DNA from: Onchocerca lupi
Lineage: Eukaryota > Nematoda > Chromadorea > Rhabditida > Onchocercidae
NCBI GenBank assembly: GCA_028564675.1
Contig: JAOVVO010000320.1
Coordinates: forward strand, 1-64,000
DNA length: 64,000 nt
Reading direction: 5' to 3'
Of this stretch, positions 39,791 through 54,700 are shown piece by piece. The position numbers were made by a program, and so were the translations under genes. The notes beneath the pieces were generated by a model. The model worked only from the letters and a program-made list of their open reading frames with translations. It made no database searches and had not been told where the DNA came from. Each line of letters starts with the position of its first letter. The stretch's first letter is position 1.

Positions 39791-42700
39791 GTTCCTAAAA
39801 TCGAATTTTAGCGAATTATTTTAGTCGAAATTACTCATTCGATTATAATTTATCGTTTGTTTTATAAATTTTGATAACGTTATTATTTTTAATGAAAAAA
39901 ATTTTCAAAAATTATGATAAGGAATTATTTTTGATTGATAAGTGCATTGAATGAATACAATTACATTTAACAACAATAGCAACAACAATAAGAGCAGAAT
40001 TATTTGCAACAATTATTGAACGACAAGTATTTTCTCTTTCAATAACTGGAAAAGATTATTTGCATTTGTGGATTTGTGGAACACCTGCCATTCTTTTATT
40101 TCCATTCATTTAATTGTATGTTCAGATTATAAGCTTAGAAAGCTAATCTTATTGATCGTATTGTTTTAATTTAATTTCAGAAAATTTTAATTGAAAATTT
40201 TAAATTAAAATTTTCTATAACAGCCAACTGATAAATGATTTCTAATGTTAAATATTTGCATTTACATGCATTATCTATTATTTGATATCATTCATTTATT
40301 CGATATAATATTTTATAAAATATTTGTTTATGCAAATTTTTTGTTGAATTAAATTTAAAACATTTTTTAAATTTTTTCAATTCTTTAAGAAATCAAGAGA
40401 AATAAAGAATGATGTTTTGCTTTCGAATGGCGCATAAAGCAAGAGAAAAGGTTGTTTTTTGATTTAAATTTTAAAGTTATTTGAGTCTGAAAGTTTTTTA
40501 GAATAGTCAACATGTTGCAAAATTTTTCAATCTCGACTTAAAATTTTGAAATTTATGAGTTTATTTACACTTAAATTTCATTTCTTTCATAGCTTTTTCT
40601 TCTTAAGTTTCAATCCGATCTTAATAGTTACCTTCTAACAGTAGAATAAATTGAACTTTGTTAATGTCTGTTACTGAAAAAATACGCTATTTTATTTATT
40701 TTTTATGTGATAACTGTAGTATTTGATTTTTCTTTGTTCAAATTATGCTATAAATTATGCCAGATATTATGCAATTGAATTGTTTATTTTAATTTTTCAA
40801 AACTAATTAGCAATAATTTGAAATAGGCTACATAATATTAAAATATAACTTTATTGATTGCTTAGCAGGATCTTTTAATATTTTAAGTTATTACTTTCTA
40901 CTATTTTTCTTGTACTTTTTTAGATTATTGAGCAATGATTTAAAGTATTTTTAAAAGTATGAGTTTATTGATCGATTAATAGGATTTTTCTTTTTTTTTT
41001 TTTTTTTTTTTTTTTTTGATAAAAATTGTTTTACAATTTTAGTTTTGAAATAAAAATGGCATAGAAAGGCTGTTCTTTGAATTACCGGATAATTTAAGAG
41101 AAGTGAAATGCAAATGTTTGCTCAGCTCACAGTGTAACACAATCTCTTCTTCAACCTTATCACTTCTTCCACTTCCAGTGAATAATGCTTCAGATTGAAA
41201 AATGAAAAAAAAAAAAATAGCCTAATTTGAATTTAATTTAATTCAACTTATCCAATATTCACTTATTAAATCTAATTATTCCTATTCACTAAACACTAAT
41301 AGCTGATAAGGTTAATCATTTCAAGAATTAATTTTTCATTATTTTTGATTCAATTCGCCAATTTATTCGTTGTTACTTTATGTTTGAGACGAATGATTAG
41401 TTGTTGAATAAACAAAATGATTTAAAATCAATTGTAATATTAGAATTTGAAATTTATTCGATGAAATAAAATGAAATATTTCCTTTCAAATTTTTCTAAA
41501 ATTTCATGAATTTATTGATGTCAATTTTTGATTTTTCAAAATTAATCCTCTTAAATCTTCCCTGCTATTTAGCTTCTAGTTAAATTATCAATAAAGAATT
41601 ATGCAAAAATTTCGTACTTTAGTCATGACAAAGAAAGTTTGAAATTTTAGAACAAAATTTCTCAATTGTCCTTTTTCAGTGAAACTTTTCCAACAATTTG
41701 ATTTGTTACAACCAACGAGTAGTATTTCAACTTTTTATCATTGCTACCCGTGGGAATTTATTGTTTAGTCAAAATTCAGAAATTCTGATTATCATATATC
41801 ATTTGAATGACATAAGCGCATAAAGTTGAATGAAAATTTCTACTATTTAGCTTTTCAGTAATTGAGTTCTAAATACTGCTTCATTCCAATATGTTTTAGT
41901 CTCGAAGATATATTTTTTTTTTAATATTTTTTTTTTCTAATATTTTTTTTCTTTTCAACAATTTTTTTACTCAATGAGATTATTAATTATTTAATTTATG
42001 ATAATATTGAGACAATATTCTCTTTGCGATTTCTTTGTTTTCATTCTACAATTTAGTAATCGATGAATGAAAAAATCATTCAAATGATTTACATTTTAAA
42101 AAGTTGAAGTTTGAAAAATTTAATTTAAATTACTATACTTTTAGCAAGCGCTTACTACTGATAATGTTATCAATATATTCAAGTATTATTGTAAAATTTA
42201 TTTTTTCTTGCTATTTCTAGCAATTCTATTTAAAATATTTACATTTTTAAAATTTGAAAATTCAATTGGAATTACAGTTTCAATTTACATAAATTTTTAA
42301 ACTTTTCATAAAAATTTAGAAATCTCCAAAGAATTACATTAACATTTTTCTAATATTATCATGTGTGCTATGAAAACTTCGCTTAATTTATTAATTTAAT
42401 TTATTAAAATTATTTTTTCAATAATAATAGAAGATTGCACCATGTTGAATGAGTCAAATAGAAATTTTCTTACACATTTTCACTCAATTCCCCCATTTTA
42501 TGATTACAAAATTCTTTTTAAACTTTTTTTGCTTTTTTTTTTTTGTAATTATCGACTAGTTTAAATTTTGACCATTGCAAATTTAAGATAGGAAAATTAT
42601 GTTGGATAAAATAAATGAAATTTTCGTAAATTACAAAATAAAAAGTTCAAACTTTTCAAAGATTTGATTATTTTGCAACTTATCAGTGTAGTCCTTATCA

Positions 42701-45700
42701 GTGTGGATCATCAATAGGAAATGTTGAATGCTCTAATAAAAATCTATCATTGACTAGATTGAAGGAAACAATAATCGAACAGTTGCTTCTTTAAGAATTG
42801 AAATACTTTGGGAAGAAATGCAAGTTGTAATCTATTTATTAGCAACTTGCTGCAATTCTTCCGCCTATCTATGATGATTATTTCGAATTCATCCAACTAC
42901 AGGAATTCTTCCCATTATCAATATTTAGTATTCATATAATTCATTTCCGATATTCATTTTTCTCTCTATTCCTTATTTAGCTGCAATTTTTCAAAGACGA
43001 AAATATATGAATTTTAGATATTCATTATTATTCATTTGCAAATTCAATCACATTTAATTGATTTAATTTAATAAAAAAAATTCTAATCTAGTCAATTTAA
43101 GCTATAAAAATTTCTTCGAATGATTCATAAAACTTTTTGAACTTTTGAAAATCTAAAAATTTCGAACATTATCTTTTTCATTTCTACAATTATGATATGA
43201 TGATGTATTTTTTTCAAACTACAATATGATATATTTTTTTTAACAGACTGATAAATTTTTAAAATTATTTTTTTCAGAGAATGAAGAAATATTATTCCAG
43301 AATTCTAAAAAAAAAAAAAAAAAAAAACAAAACAAAAATTTAATCAAAAATTCGGTTTTTTTGATAAAATGATTAAGATCATAGAATTATTCCGTAGATT
43401 TTCACAATATCTAATCAATGGATTTCAAAGAACTATTTAAAAATTGAGCAGTTGCTTTAAATTCTAAAATTTAAGAAATTTTGTAAAGAAGTTTCAAATT
43501 TTAAATTCGATGATACAATCAAAAATATGAACATTATTTAGTAAATATCTATTCTCGGAGTGAATTAATTTGCAATATCATATAATTAAGATATAAGGAA
43601 TTATAAAGTGTCTTTGGCAAGAACTTGAATTCTTTAACAAAGGCTTAAATTAGGCATTAAAATGATCAATTAATTAAATATTAAAATTTAATTCCAGAAG
43701 CCATCAATGCTGGCAATGGAAACATCAGCGCCTAGTTCTAGTAATCATGCGACATTAGCAAAGATGGAAATTGCTTCACTGCCAGCAATGAAACTTCAAT
43801 ATGTTACCGAACGAATTATTGGTATATAATTTGAAATTAAATTTTAATTATTGATATAATGGTAGAATAACTGCTAACCAGTACCGTATCATTCGTTTCT
43901 TACAATCTGATTTTTATTTTATCTTAATTTATTTATAGTTTTAGTATTTTATGTTAATTAATAAAATTTCATCATTTATTTATACTTTCAACTACTAATT
44001 ATAATTACAATTCAAAATCATTTTTTTTTCCATTTGTTCCATTTTACATAAAAACTATCTTTTCAAACATTTTCATTTTCAGTAAAATCATTTGCGTTTT
44101 CATTACAAAAAAAGAATTTAGAAAAATTCGTAAAATTGCTACAAATTACCGCCACATGTTTTTGACTGCTTAAATTCAAATAAAAAATTTGATGCATCTA
44201 TCATAAATCGAATCATTGCTCATTTTGAAAATTTCGTTTCTTTAAGAAAATGCAAATTAATGTTTGCTTACTTATGGGGAATCGAGAAATTTTTTTGCAT
44301 TCAATCTTAAATTTTTGAAATTTCTATGAAAAAAATTTTTTGAAATTTAATTCTCGAACTTTTTGCAATCTTTCATACTAGAATACATCTTCTTATCATA
44401 GATATCAGTATCATTTTTTTTTTTTTTTTTTTTTGTTATTTATTGCCTGTTTGTTGATTTACAATAAATTTAGCATAGACTTGTTACAGAATTAATTAAC
44501 GAAATTTAGTATTTAGCCAAGTAGCACATAATGCAAAATTAAAATTGCAAAGAAATGATAGCAAGAATTAGTAAACAAAAGATTTTAGTTTTGAAAAAAA
44601 AATTTAAAATTTATATTTTAGCAGCATTATTTCGATCAGATAGTACGGATGCTCAATATCGAATAGATCTCAAAGAAGCCACCGTGTTACTTCGACGTAA
44701 TCATTCTGAGCATTATAAGGTAAATTTTTTCAACTCCTATTTTTCATTAATTTTTCCATTAATTTCATTGCAATTGACGGAAATCAATTATTTAAAAAAA
44801 AAGTAAATAAAGAAATAAATCTCTTTTTGTTTTTAATTAAGTAATTTGGTAGATAAATTATATCGTTTATGAGGAAATGAAAAATCAATAAAATTTAAGA
44901 AATCTGAATAAAACAATATCATTACAGTGTAAAAGACGATAAAAATTGAATGAGAATTGTTAGATATTATTGATTTTTTCTGCAATAATTTAGTAAATTT
45001 GAAAAACTAGGTAAGAAAAGTGGTATTTTTATTATCTGAGATGTAAACAAGGATGAAACAATTTGTTTAGTTTCGGATAATATTTCGAAGTATAAATTGT
45101 AAATGAGAACAATTTAGAATTATTAGAAATGTTGGAAATGAAAAGGATGAAATATTTCTTTTTTTTGAAGATTTTGAAATTTTGAATTTTAATACTAATT
45201 GGAAAAATAAGGTAGTAATTTTTTTTTTTTTTCAAAACTTCTATAAATATACATAGGAACCACTGTCTTTTTGCATCTTTGAAGAAAACAATTCTTTCGA
45301 AGTTTTCCACATCAAAGTTCTTAAATGAGCTAATCAATCATTACTTTTCGTGAATATAAGTTGTTAATTAGACTAACAGAATTAATTAGATCTTTGATAT
45401 TAATTTTTTTGACAATTTGATACCGGATATGGTCAAACATTAGCATTTCGGTTAATAAATGATCCGGAAGAAGATGAATCATAAAATGTTTTAATTTCTT
45501 AATCACTTATTTTCATCGATTTATTGAAATTTTGAAATATTTTGCATATAATAAATCATCATTGTTTACAATCTAATGATATCCGCATGTCACAACAATT
45601 AATATTTGTTTGAATTATTTACGAATGTTTAAATTTCCCAAAAACAATAATTTTCTAAAAAATATTAAATTTTATAAATTAAAAAAAAAAATTTCATACT

Positions 45701-48700
45701 TTTGTTAAACAAATAAAAAATCATCTCCTCAATCATTTTTCACATTTTTGTTAAATTTTCCATTTATTTCTTAAGCTTTTACTTTACACTATCGAACTGC
45801 TACTTATTGATTTGAAATAGTTTAACTAAGAAGATCAAATATCATTAGTCTTATTTATTATATTGGATCAAATTATAAGTCAAATTTCAAATTTAATTCG
45901 TATTAATTTGCGACATTTATACAATTTAAGTTAATTTATAACTTTTTCCTTTTTGCTCGTGTTTTTTTGTTATATTTTGTAGTCTTTCTTTCTAATTTCA
46001 TTAAGCTTAATAAATCTACAGTGAAAAAAAAAATTTCTTTTTTTGCAAATAAATGAAAAAAAGAAAACTTTCCACTTATAAAAAAGAAAATATTTCAAAA
46101 TTTAAGAAATTCCAAAAAAAAAAAAATTGGTTTTTAAGGAAAAAAAAAAGAAAATAGACGAAATACATAATTAATCTCTTCCCTTTATTTTTCTTTTGAT
46201 AACATTTTTCAATAGCACTTTTGACGGGAAGAAAAATGAATGAAATAGCGAAATAAAACAAATCGATGAAATTTTTATTTTCAAAAAAAAAAAAAAAAAA
46301 AGTTTAAAAAGAAAGTGCAAGAAAGTAATCGCTGAAGAAATTTTGTTTCTGATTTTTCGTATATAAGGAATGTCAAATTTTTCATGCACCCAACCATCCA
46401 TCCATCTAATCCTTATCATCCGAGGACAAAATTTTTAAGAGAATTTCGAGAAATTTGAATTTGATTGATTGTTGGATGAAATATCAAGAAATGTAACATA
46501 ACACTTCCTATCTTCCTTGAAATCAAAACTAAGCAACTTGCTTTTGCATCATTTATCTGTTCATTTAATCATGTAAAATTTGAATAAACAGCATTTATTT
46601 AACAACTCAAGCTATTTTAGAACATTAAAAAAAAAAAAAAGAAATGGTAAAAACAACAAAACGCTTACATGAAATGGCTAACTTTGCATGCATAATTTTA
46701 CAAATTCAAATTTTTATTACTTATTTTTTTAGTTCAATTTATTTATTTCATTTCATTTCATTCTTAATTCCTCTCTTTACATTAAATTTATTCATTTGCA
46801 GTAATATTCTATTTGAAATTCATGAACTTTTTTTCTCGATAAATATAATAAAAGGATATTAAAATTTTGAAAGAAAATTTGAAATTCATTATTAATTATT
46901 TATTTATTTTGTTTACATTGAGGAATAATTTATACAAATATCATTATTATCAAATGAAAATTCCAGATTTTCAATTTATCGAAAAAACGCAGTGATCTTG
47001 GCCGTTTGCATTCAGTGGTTGAGCTTGGCTGGCCTGAAGAATTAGCCCCACCACTTGATCGACTCTGTTCAATATGCAAATTGCTTGAGAATTGGCTATC
47101 TGCGAATTCGCAAAACGTCGTTGTAATCCATTGTAAGGGTGGATGCTCTCGAGCAGCTATTGTTATCGCTGCATATATGCATTATATTAGCATATGTTCC
47201 ACGTCAGTTAATTTCATTTAAATTTGATTGAAAAGGCTTATTTACCACTTTCAACATTATTCAACAATTACAATCCAATTCTGTTGCTTTCATTATATTA
47301 TTGAAATAATTGAATGAAATGAATTTTAAATTAAGAAATTTAAAAATTTTCCAATTCCAGTAATGAAATAATTGAAAATCGTTTTGCTTTGCAACAATTT
47401 AGCGAATATTACCTTGGACCAAATGGACAACCATCTCATAAACGGTCAGTCAAATTTCCTTTTTCTTTAATTCGTAATCATTAGAGTAAAGTGAAAATCA
47501 AAGAATTGTTAAATCACTCTTTTATCAATTGTTTACTATTCGCTCACTTTTTTATCTTTTATCTTTTTTTTTTTTTGATAAATTAAATATGACGGATGAT
47601 GTGACAAATTGATAAAGAGATAATCGAATTAAATTTCAGTGGATAATAAAAAAGTAGTGATAAATTTGATAAAAATAAATATGTTCACATGCAAAGAATA
47701 AAATTTTCAAATTTTTTTGTCCTTCAAACTAACAAGTTAAGGAAAGATTGGATTTTTAGCCGAGAATGTAAGTCTAGCATTTTGATGAAATAGTTCAAGG
47801 ACGTTTAAAGTGTGTTTGCATTAACTCTTAATTTTATCACTTAACGCTCTCGAAGGTCATCTTATCCCATTTTCGAATCAAATTTTTGGATTGATTTCAA
47901 AATTGAGCAAAGATGTTTGTCGAAGGGAATGAAAAAACTCTAGAAATTGAATAAAAAATGATATCACTGTATCAATTTATTTTATCATTTGAAAAATTTA
48001 ACTGGTCAAAAAATACTGGAAAATTTAAATATCAATTAACTATCTAAAATTTTCTTTCATGATGAAACGGATAATTTTCATCCTTAAATTGATTTTACTC
48101 ATCTAAATTAATTACTTAATTGCGGAGTATAATTATGTTTTTCTTTACAAATTTTGAAAAAATTTAGTTAAAAATTAACATCATAATTATTACTTCTGCT
48201 ATATTTTAGAACAAAATAATGCATGCATAAAATGCGAATATTTTTAAATTGCATTCCATTGTTATAAAGAAATTTTTTTCGAAATTAAAAGTTATGAAAA
48301 ATCTACGAGAATTTTTTCGTTTTTTTAAATCAAGAAATTTGCACATTTTTCAAATTATAAAATATTCATATTTAAACAAAATAGCTTTTATTAGGATGTA
48401 AATTTTTTTTAAAAAAAAAAGTAATACAATGCTTTATTTAACTTGTTAACGTTTAGGCTAACTTAATGATGCGCTGAATTAAATAATTAGAAAATATAAA
48501 ATTATTGAATGAGGAAAAAAAAAGTAATAGTAGTAGTAGTATATAATATTAATTAACAATATTTGTCATCAGAATTTTAGAAAGTTTTTTTTTCGGAAGT
48601 AATTAAATGAGAAAATTTTGTTTAATTAAAAATAGGATATAATTGATTTATGTAAAGCATTACGTAAAATTTAAGTAAAAAAAAAACACGTCAAATGCGT

Positions 48701-51700
48701 GAAATTCTTCAGTAATAAGTAAATATATCTTTAGATATGTCAAATATTTTTCATCACTTCTTTGTGGACGAACGAAAATTCAACCGGCAACTGTTTATTT
48801 GCATAATATCATATTGACGAATTTTTTTGGTCGAAATGTTTTATTCAAAATATATGAACGCATGCAACCAGTGCATACAACATCACTTAAGTATGCTCAT
48901 TTCTTTTTTTTTTCTCCCAGACTTTGAGATATCGCGGGAAGAAAGATTTTCGGACGAAATATTTTAGAAGCTGTAAAGAAATGGGAATAGAATATTCGAT
49001 CATTTGGAAAAATGTTTTACTTTTTAAGTTTCAATATTTTTAAATTAATAAGCAAATGTAGTCTAATATTCTTTGATTTAGTTATATTGTGAAATTTTTT
49101 ATTAAATTATATTATCACTGATAAGATTTGATAATCTGTTATAGGGTTACAACTGAAAGTAATACATTTGATTTGGACGATTTACCATTACGTGGCGATA
49201 TTTTGGTGAAATGCTTTCAACGTACGAGTACCGCTGAACGTACGCTATTTTTTCGATGCCAATTTAATACGTGCACGTTTGATTTATCAGCTCATAATGA
49301 AAATATCTACAGATTACGATTTTATCGCGAAGAATTGGATAATATCTTCAATGGTAAACAATTAGTGAAATAAATTAATTAATTTTGATCTATTTCATGA
49401 AAAGATATGAAATTCAATATCTATCCTCATTTCTATCTGCAATGAATAAAACTTCACTTAAATTAAAATTTTTTTTTAATTTGTAATTTTAATTTTAGTT
49501 TTGAAATTTATCAAATAATAATAGCTGACATTTGAGAAGAATTATTAAGCTAATATTTGGTTGTCATTTTTAAAATTAAACAAAAATACAAAAGAATGAT
49601 AGAAAAGAAGCATATCTAAACATATATCACCGATGCTTTTCTTTCAAATTTAATGAATGTTCTTTAAGAATGAATAATGATCAGAAATTTCTTAAAATTT
49701 ATGAGCAAATTTTAAGATTTAGATTATGCTTTCAAATTTATCTTAATTAAATTTAAATAAGTAATAGATTTTCAATTTTCGGTTCATTCCTATATTAAAT
49801 TAAGTATTAGTCAATTTGTAAGAGTTTATGGCTTCGTAACAAGATAAATCCTGGAAAGATAGAAATATAAATATAGATGTTACAATATATCAAATATTTG
49901 ATTGATTTTCGCAATTCGAATGATTTTTCCAAGATATGATAGCATATTTCTTATCATTTTGGTATACTTGATTATTAGTAATCTTTAATCTTTGCTTCAT
50001 TTATTCAAAGATTCTGAAATTTTTCAGATTCTTCGGTGAATTCACAAGCAGTGATTGAATTTCTATTCTTAATCGAAGGATCGAAAAGGAGCAACGATGA
50101 TTGTGGCAGAGTTTCGACTGCCAACAGCACTGTTAATGGCTCAGCTCGTAGATCGATTGCGGAGGATTCTCGAGCAGATAGCTATGAAAATTTCGACAAA
50201 GAAGAAGGTAGGCGTTTGTTGAATTGCAAAATCTTCTTCTTTCCTTGTTTTTTTGTTTATTTATTTTTGTTTGTTTATTTGTTTGTTTGTTTATTTGTTT
50301 GTTTATCTGATAATGCTTTAGAAATTAGCACAAAATATCATTTTGTACTGTTTTCTTTTGCTTTGTTTTCCTGTTTTTTTTTTTTTTTTAGCTTTTTTTT
50401 TCCGAAAATTTAATGTTTTTAAGATTAAACTTTTATCATTTTTGACTTTTTTCTTGAGCATTTAAAATTTTGAAATTAATATCCTCTTTTTTAAGTATAA
50501 CTAAATGTATTAGCATTGAAGCATCTATAATATTATTAATGGAATTTAAATTAGCTTATGCATTCCTGATAAATTTTTATTAGGCCTAATAATATCTAAT
50601 TTTTGATTGTAATTAATTCAATTAATTAAGACGAAATGAATGCATCTTTGTTGTAAAAAAATGAAAATGTAAATTTTATGCTCTACTAATTATTTTTTTT
50701 TTAGATAAAATGAAAAAAATTAAAGCTTCAACTTATTGCTAAATTTTATTTTTAATTGTTACAAACGAATGAATTTAAAAAAAAAAAAAGGAATTAACTT
50801 TGAAAAAATTCGTAAATTTATTTCAAAAATTTGAACAGAATGAAAAAATTTATTCAAACAAATACTGCAACTGCGAACTTTTTCATTTGCTTAACTTTTT
50901 TGGATAAAAATAGACACATTGTTGCTGTCCTTAAAAGCTTTTTTGATGAATTTAAAATTACTGAATTTCATGCCTTAAAGTTTAAATTTCAACAAAATCG
51001 TTCATCTTCTGATATTGATTGGAAAAAATTAAAAATAAAAAAGAAGATCAATGACGAAGAGATTCATATTTTTTCTGGCTAAATAATCCATCGTATAGCT
51101 TTTAGTAGCATATGCCTTAGCTCCTTTCTTCATCCCTTTGAACTTTTTAAAAGTTTTTCTCTTTCTTTTCTCTCTCTCTCTCTCTCTCTCTCTTCTCCTT
51201 CTTCTTCTTCTTAATCTTTCTCTCCCTTTCTTTCGATCTATTAAAATTTATTTTTGGCATTTTCATTCCATCTTAGCTTCTTCTTTGAAGCGAAAACAAT
51301 GTTCGAAACGTAAATGAAAATGCTTCCACACCTAATGAACGACGATTGAAAATCGTTTTAAATTTCATTTTTTCTTTTAGATTAGCAACTATTTTTAAGC
51401 AAAAGATCAATTCAAATCTGGAAATTTCCCACTTTTAAATTTTTTTTTTTTTTTTTTTTTTGAAAATGCTAATTTTTTCTTTCTATATTTTAAATTTGAA
51501 TACCTTTTTTCCAGTTAGTCATTTTGAAAAATCTTAGCGTAATGACGTGAATGACAGATTTAGCGGAAATTACTTATTCTGAATTTCTTCTTGAGAAAGT
51601 TTATGGATGAATAAGTTCCAAATTTGTAAAATTATGCCTTTTTATTTAAGTGTGAAATAAATCAAATTTCGAGAAAATTGTATCAATTGCTAAAAATAGT

Positions 51701-54700
51701 CGAGAATAGAAGTACTTTCAGCAAATGGAACTGACATAAAAATATGTTTCGACGTAAAAAATATTTGACGCAAATAAAAATGCATAATTCAAAGTCAAAC
51801 ATATTTCATTTAGAATAAATATCGCATGAGGTGGAAACCATATCATCTGTTCTATTTAAAATGTTGAAAATTTTTTAAAATGATGAAATTTATAGAAATT
51901 TTTGATTTACTTTTTTTGTCATAAATTCCGAAAAACTATTAATATAAATACTCAGAAATATTGTTAGGCCATTTGTGATCTATAATATTGTAGCACGATA
52001 AAATACTGTAAAACTTTTATTTAATTACTATTTTTCAATTTTTTTTCATTGATACTACCATATCGAATACATATTAAGTATCATTTGTATTAAAATATGT
52101 TGAAGAAATGAAATTTTAACTTTTTTTTTTCTATAAAATACCGTATCATCATGTTAAAATGTCTTAAAAGTGTAAAAAAAAAAATTGATTCTTCCCAAGA
52201 TTTTTTTCTTTTTACCTAAAAATATGATAAAAATTGTTAGTGCAAAAATAGATTTTTTCTCCAATTCTTTCAATCAATAATTGTTTCAAATACTGATGGA
52301 TTTGAATTTGTAAACTTTTGACTGGTTTTTTTTTTCCTTTTTCCTTTTATTTTCTTTTTTCATCTTATTTTGTCTTTCGAATGAATAGACAGAATATTGT
52401 AATTAACAATGCAAAAAAGTTTGTAAATTTGAATTCACGTTTTCATAAATTATTTTTCCCTGATTTATTTTTTAAAGTTGGAATGAAAATTGAGGAGAAA
52501 AACACAGCGAGAGCTAGTTGATAAACAGAAACATTTAATTGATTGATTAATTTAATGAATGGTAATTAGTTTGAATGGCTAGTTAGCTAACGTGCATTGT
52601 ATTAAAACAAAATCACTGATTATCTATTTATCGATGATAAAGATCGCATATTTGCATATTTGATAAGAAATAGCAATGAAAAACAATAAATATCATTCAA
52701 ATGTTCTTACTTGCATTTAGGATTATAGTTCATCTGATATTAATTTAAATTTTTGATAAACGTTAATTAATTTGTCAATGGTGAAATTATCTTTGCAAGT
52801 GCAAAGAATTATTATTATTATTATTAAAAAGTTTGCATTTATTATAAAATTTTGATCAAAAAATAACCGTTTCGAATGAAATTTGAGAACTAAAAAAAAA
52901 AAAAAATAAAGTCAAAATTTTCTTTAAAAATAAATTCCTTTTTTCAACAAACGATTCTCTATTGATAGATGAATAGATGAAATTGATTGAAATGAGTGAA
53001 ATAAAATATCAAATTGGAAATTTTTTCATATTTATAGCACATCTCACAGGCAAATATTTATATCTATCTCTTGCAACCTCATTTTTATCCAAGATTTAAA
53101 TCTTCCTTTCTTAACAATCCAATTTCTCTTTCATTTCCAATATTCCTCACATTGATTTTCATTCCTTTTATTCATTCCATCTTATTTGTAGCAAATATTT
53201 TTTTAACAAAATTAAAAAAGTTTTTTTGAAAATTTGCTAATTTGTATATAGAAGCTATTTCTTTCTCGGTAATTGATAATTTTCGAATTGATTTAACAAC
53301 GAATGATGTAAACGAAGATTTTGTTCAAAAAAAAAAAAAAAAAAAAGAAAAAAAAAATGAAATTTTAAACTATTGATGATGGGAAAAGTGAGCAGAATGA
53401 ATGAAAATTGTTTATAACAATCAAAATCTTGCTCGAAAAAATTCATTCGCTTTCTTTATTTATCATTTGGTATGTATCAAATAAATGATAACTAATCGAT
53501 TGATAAATTAATAGGAAGGCTTGATAACTGTTGCAAGCATTGATAAATTTCTTCCGGAAAAACGTATGATAACAAATATTGAGTGTACTATCCGGTCCTA
53601 ATAATGTTCCATAATCAAAATTATCAGGATGGTTATCAGTGTTTCGCAATCTAAACATTTTTCTGGATAAATAAAGCGAATAGTTATAATTTTTAAAATT
53701 TAAATGAAATTCGGAACATTGTTTGAAATTTTTGATAATCATTGCAAAAAGAAATTTCAATATTTTACAGATCGAAGTGAACTAAGTGGAACAGATGGAG
53801 TGAACGGTACAGAATCCGTTGAAATTCATCGACCAACTGATAGTACAGATTCTGGTCTAGGCTCTGATTCAGCAAATAACATCAAAGTTTGGCTTGTTAT
53901 TTTTTTCTATTCGTTTTAAAATTCTCATCTCAGAGTGATAATTAAAAAAAAAAAAACTTTTTTTTTTTTTTAAATTTCAGCCCATAATTTAAGCTGTCGA
54001 TATTCAATTTTTATATTCTAATTGAATCAAATTAATTAGTATACTTAGGAATAATTTGACCTTATGTTCTGAAGCATTTCACAATAAAATGGAGAAATGA
54101 AAGTTTCCTTTAGATATAATAACTTTTAAATATAAACAAATTCCACGAATATTTTGTCGATTATACATGCTAGGCTTACTTCCATAGATTTAAATTTCGA
54201 TTTTTGTAAGTTTAGAAATGAATTTTAAAAAGATTTAATTAGTTTTTAAATCTATTCAATTTGAAATTTTAGGAAAACATAGATCATATCACATATGCAA
54301 ATGTGTTTCCTTATCTTTCTTCTTTCCCCATCTAATAATAATTATCATTATATAAATAAGAATTAGTGCAACAAAAAAATAAAAATCCAAGAATAATATG
54401 CATAAATTGTTTGTTAAGAAGAAACAAATAAATAAATAAATCTTATGGATTGCATTTATTCCAATTTTGATCAATTTTTTTTCAATTTACAAGTAAAAAA
54501 AAATAAATTATGAGTTAAACAAGTAAATTTACCTATGCTTAAAACAGAAATAATTAAAAAAACGGATAGAAATCAAAATTAAATCGAAATGGTACTGAAG
54601 TATAATTATTAGGTGAATAATTACACATAAATATTTAATTAGTTATAATTGAATCCTATCTGCTGTTTATTATGAAGTCTATCTGATAATTGATTTTAGT

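Larger units (their letters stand above)
30655..43697 (+). other. Tensin intron 1 (13 kb)
   Basis: It runs from GTAAGC (after codon TGG) to ATTCCAG (before AAG), phase 0. Contents: AAT-rich microsatellite (34505-34640), diverged 40-bp tandem repeat (38770-38950), 16-bp-arm hairpin (38376-38418), small ORF and hairpin (39183-39350), (TAC)n (39431-39465), an A+T inverted repeat (40179-40216), a 98-codon open frame (36705-37001) and a possible alternative first exon (33374-33412). The remainder is A+T-rich with long homopolymers. Confidence 0.8.

Noticed and set aside
40179..40216. 14-bp inverted repeat AGAAAATTTTAATT/AATTAAAATTTTCT
   Set aside because: It is made almost only of A and T runs, and such arms are expected by chance in this composition.
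53255..53760. Minus-strand open frames of 63 and 105 codons next to tensin exon 9
   Set aside because: They overlap or abut the tensin exon on the other strand and include poly-Phe from a poly-A run; they are shadows.
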